The translations under genes and the position numbers were made by a program. DNA of 13,627 bases from Chloroflexota bacterium. Lineage in GTDB: Archaea; Iainarchaeota; Iainarchaeia; Iainarchaeales; GCA-2688035. The stretch covers positions 1-13,627 of the forward strand of contig DAOWAC010000008.1 of NCBI GenBank assembly GCA_030634785.1, written 5' to 3'. Shown here in pieces: positions 12,495 to 13,627 of this stretch (position 1 is its first letter; each line of letters starts with the position of its first letter). The notes below the pieces were generated by a model. It had not been told where the DNA came from and ran no database searches. It saw only the letters and a program-made list of their open reading frames with translations.

Positions 12495-12505
12495 CTATTT
12501 AAATG
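12495..12505 (-). promoter_or_regulatory. TATA-like box of the PRC-barrel gene
   Basis: The minus strand reads CATTTAAATAG here, about 55 nt upstream of the ATG. This would give a leader of about 25 nt holding the G-rich ribosome-binding run. The rest of the 172-nt gap to the Taw1 gene holds only the Taw1 promoter and a T/A-rich hairpin (12536-12555). Confidence 0.4.
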
Positions 12506-12585
12506 TTGCTCTTTTCCATTTCTACATAAAAGCCTTTTTTTGCTTTGGCAAAAAACCCCTTGGGAAATTTGCTTCACAAACTCTG

Positions 12586-12596
12586 TTTTTTAAATA
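12586..12596 (+). promoter_or_regulatory. TATA box of the Taw1 gene
   Basis: TTTTTTAAATA is centred about 26 nt before ATG 12618. This is the best-placed TTTAAA-type box in the window and suggests leaderless transcription; no Shine-Dalgarno site precedes the ATG. Confidence 0.6.
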
Positions 12597-12617
12597 ATTC
12601 CCTTCAGTTCTTTCTTT

Positions 12618-13571
12618 ATGCATGATATAAAGCAATACCTGCCTGAAGAAACAATTGAAATGCTTGCAAGGCAGCACTACAAGCTCTTTGGACATAGCGC
12701 AGTAAAGCTTTGTCATTGGACAAAAGCCTCAATTTACAAAAATGAGGCTTGCTACAAGCAAAAATTTTACGGAATTCAGTGTCATAGATGTCTGCAAATG
12801 ACTCCTACAGTTTCATGGTGTGACCAGGCCTGTTCTTTTTGCTGGCGTCCTTTGACAAAATTTCAGCCTTTTCCAAAAGACTTTGATGAACCATCTGAAA
12901 TAATTGACGAGGCAATAAAACAGCAGCGAATTCTTCTTTCTGGCTATGGTGAATTCAGGGAAAAGATTGGTGAAAAAAAGCTCTGGGAAGCAAACAATCC
13001 AAATCAGGTTGCAATTTCTTTGGCTGGCGAGCCAACACTTTACCCTAAAATTGGTGAATTGATTGAAGAATTCAATCGCAGGAACTTTTCAACATTTCTT
13101 GTAAGCAACGGTCTTCATCCAAAAACTCTTGCAGAAATTCATTTGCCTACGCAGCTTTACCTTTCTTTGGAGGCTCCAAACATTGAAATTCACCGCAAAA
13201 TAAATGCACCTTTGGTTAAAGACAGTTGGGAAAGTCTTAACACAAGTCTTGAGCTAATGCCTTCTCTTGACACACGAAAGGCAATAAGAATTACTGCAAT
13301 TAAGGGCAAGAACATGTTTCACGAGCAGGAATTTGCTTCCCTTATTCAAAAAGCCGAGCCTGATTTTGTTGAAGTAAAAGCATACATGTTTGTTGGATAC
13401 AGCCGAAAAAGGCTTGTGATTGAAAACATGCCGCAACATTCTGAAGTAAAAGACTTTGCTGAAAAAATCAACAAACATCTTGGTTACCATTTAACAAACG
13501 AAAGCAAGCCAAGCAGGGTTGTTCTGCTCTCCAAGAAAAAGAATCCAAAAAAGATAACAGCAAAAGTATAA
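12618..13571 (+). CDS. taw1: tRNA 4-demethylwyosine synthase Taw1 (TYW1), radical SAM
   Basis: Radical SAM enzyme that condenses pyruvate carbons onto N1-methylguanosine-37 of tRNA-Phe to form 4-demethylwyosine, the tricyclic core of archaeal and eukaryotic wyosine bases. The radical SAM motif is C68xxxC72xxC75 (WCDQACSFCWRP). A second cluster is expected on C32, C45 and C58. The spacing of 13, 13 and 10 residues to the SAM motif equals that of Pyrococcus abyssi Taw1 (C26, C39, C52, C62) as I recall it. Other family segments are AISLAGEPTLYP, FLVSNGLHP, LYLSLEAPN and VEVKAYMFVGYSRKRL. The 317-aa length is normal for the archaeal flavodoxin-less form. The product methylase Trm5 and later wyosine enzymes are not in the window. 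Confidence 0.95.
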   Translation: MHDIKQYLPEETIEMLARQHYKLFGHSAVKLCHWTKASIYKNEACYKQKFYGIQCHRCLQMTPTVSWCDQACSFCWRPLTKFQPFPKDFDEPSEIIDEAIKQQRILLSGYGEFREKIGEKKLWEANNPNQVAISLAGEPTLYPKIGELIEEFNRRNFSTFLVSNGLHPKTLAEIHLPTQLYLSLEAPNIEIHRKINAPLVKDSWESLNTSLELMPSLDTRKAIRITAIKGKNMFHEQEFASLIQKAEPDFVEVKAYMFVGYSRKRLVIENMPQHSEVKDFAEKINKHLGYHLTNESKPSRVVLLSKKKNPKKITAKV

Positions 13572-13582
13572 ATACTTAAATT
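13564..13582 (+). promoter_or_regulatory. Promoter of the 13606 gene, overlapping the Taw1 stop
   Basis: AAGTATAAATACTTAAATT holds two TATA-like cores: TATAAATA, overlapping the Taw1 stop codon, and CTTAAATT about 28 nt before ATG 13606. Either would give a leaderless or short-leader mRNA. Confidence 0.45.
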
Positions 13583-13605
13583 GCCTTTATTCTTTGTGAT
13601 TTTTT

Positions 13606-13627
13606 ATGTCTGATGATAATGAAGAAG
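13606..13627 (+). CDS. Start of an unidentified gene, cut by the window end
   Basis: An ATG at 13606 follows a TATA-like box at leaderless spacing and opens the acidic sequence MSDDNEE before the window ends. The start of a real gene is plausible from the promoter spacing, but seven codons do not allow identification. Confidence 0.4.

Noticed and set aside
12522..12716. Minus-strand 64-codon frame upstream of and into the Taw1 gene
   Set aside because: It runs across the Taw1 promoter and N-terminus, which are well supported, and has no recognisable features.
1..13627. CRISPR array, tRNA or rRNA genes, insertion sequences
   Set aside because: No regularly spaced repeats with spacers, no cloverleaf or rRNA-like stretch, and no transposase or terminal inverted repeats were seen by eye; no software scan was possible.

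Overview
The window comes from an AT-rich archaeal chromosome. The evidence is a geranylgeranyl reductase for isoprenoid ether lipids, an archaeal tRNA-wyosine enzyme (Taw1), three proteins with class III (archaeal prepilin) signal peptides, an NFACT/RqcH-type protein, and recurrent TTTAAA-type TATA boxes about 25-30 nt upstream of start codons. Short intergenic gaps, many overlaps and reduced or split genes suggest a DPANN-like lineage. The prepilin style would fit Diapherotrites or a relative, but that placement is only an inference.

Region 1 (1-4503, + strand): the 3' end of a phosphoglycerate kinase gene carrying an unusual acidic repeat tail. It is followed after about 11 nt by a complete four-gene cytosolic NAD(P)-linked [NiFe] hydrogenase of the group 3b/sulfhydrogenase type (hydB-hydG-hydD-hydA). 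The hydrogenase genes are coupled by stop/start overlap or 0-2 nt gaps, with good Shine-Dalgarno sites.

Region 2 (4504-8805): hydrogenase accessory genes mixed with surface-protein genes. It holds a prepilin-like protein, a convergent [NiFe] hydrogenase maturation peptidase (- strand), a DMT/EamA transporter, a DUF6390-like protein that I link to hydrogenases, a prepilin-like protein fused to a parallel beta-helix, a 55-aa basic protein (- strand) and HypC (- strand). The peptidase would remove the 8-residue tail seen on HydA, and HypC would help build its Fe(CN)2CO centre, so enzyme and part of its maturation machinery lie within 9 kb. HypA, B, D, E and F are not in the window.

Region 3 (8806-10443): a 58-aa two-cluster ferredoxin, a 4-oxalocrotonate tautomerase-like protein and a geranylgeranyl reductase. 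The ferredoxin probably supplies electrons for saturating archaeal lipid chains.

Region 4 (10444-13627): a third prepilin-like protein, an RqcH/NEMF homologue that stops before its NFACT-R half, a PRC-barrel protein (- strand), Taw1, and the first codons of another gene. I see no rRNA, tRNA, CRISPR array or insertion sequence.

The observations most worth following are the pilin-beta-helix chimera and its two paralogues, the hydrogenase accessory set (HypC lacking its conserved His, the DUF6390-like protein, the 55-aa protein), the truncated RqcH, the acidic repeat tail on phosphoglycerate kinase, and two convergent gene pairs whose stop codons overlap in the same TTAG tetranucleotide.
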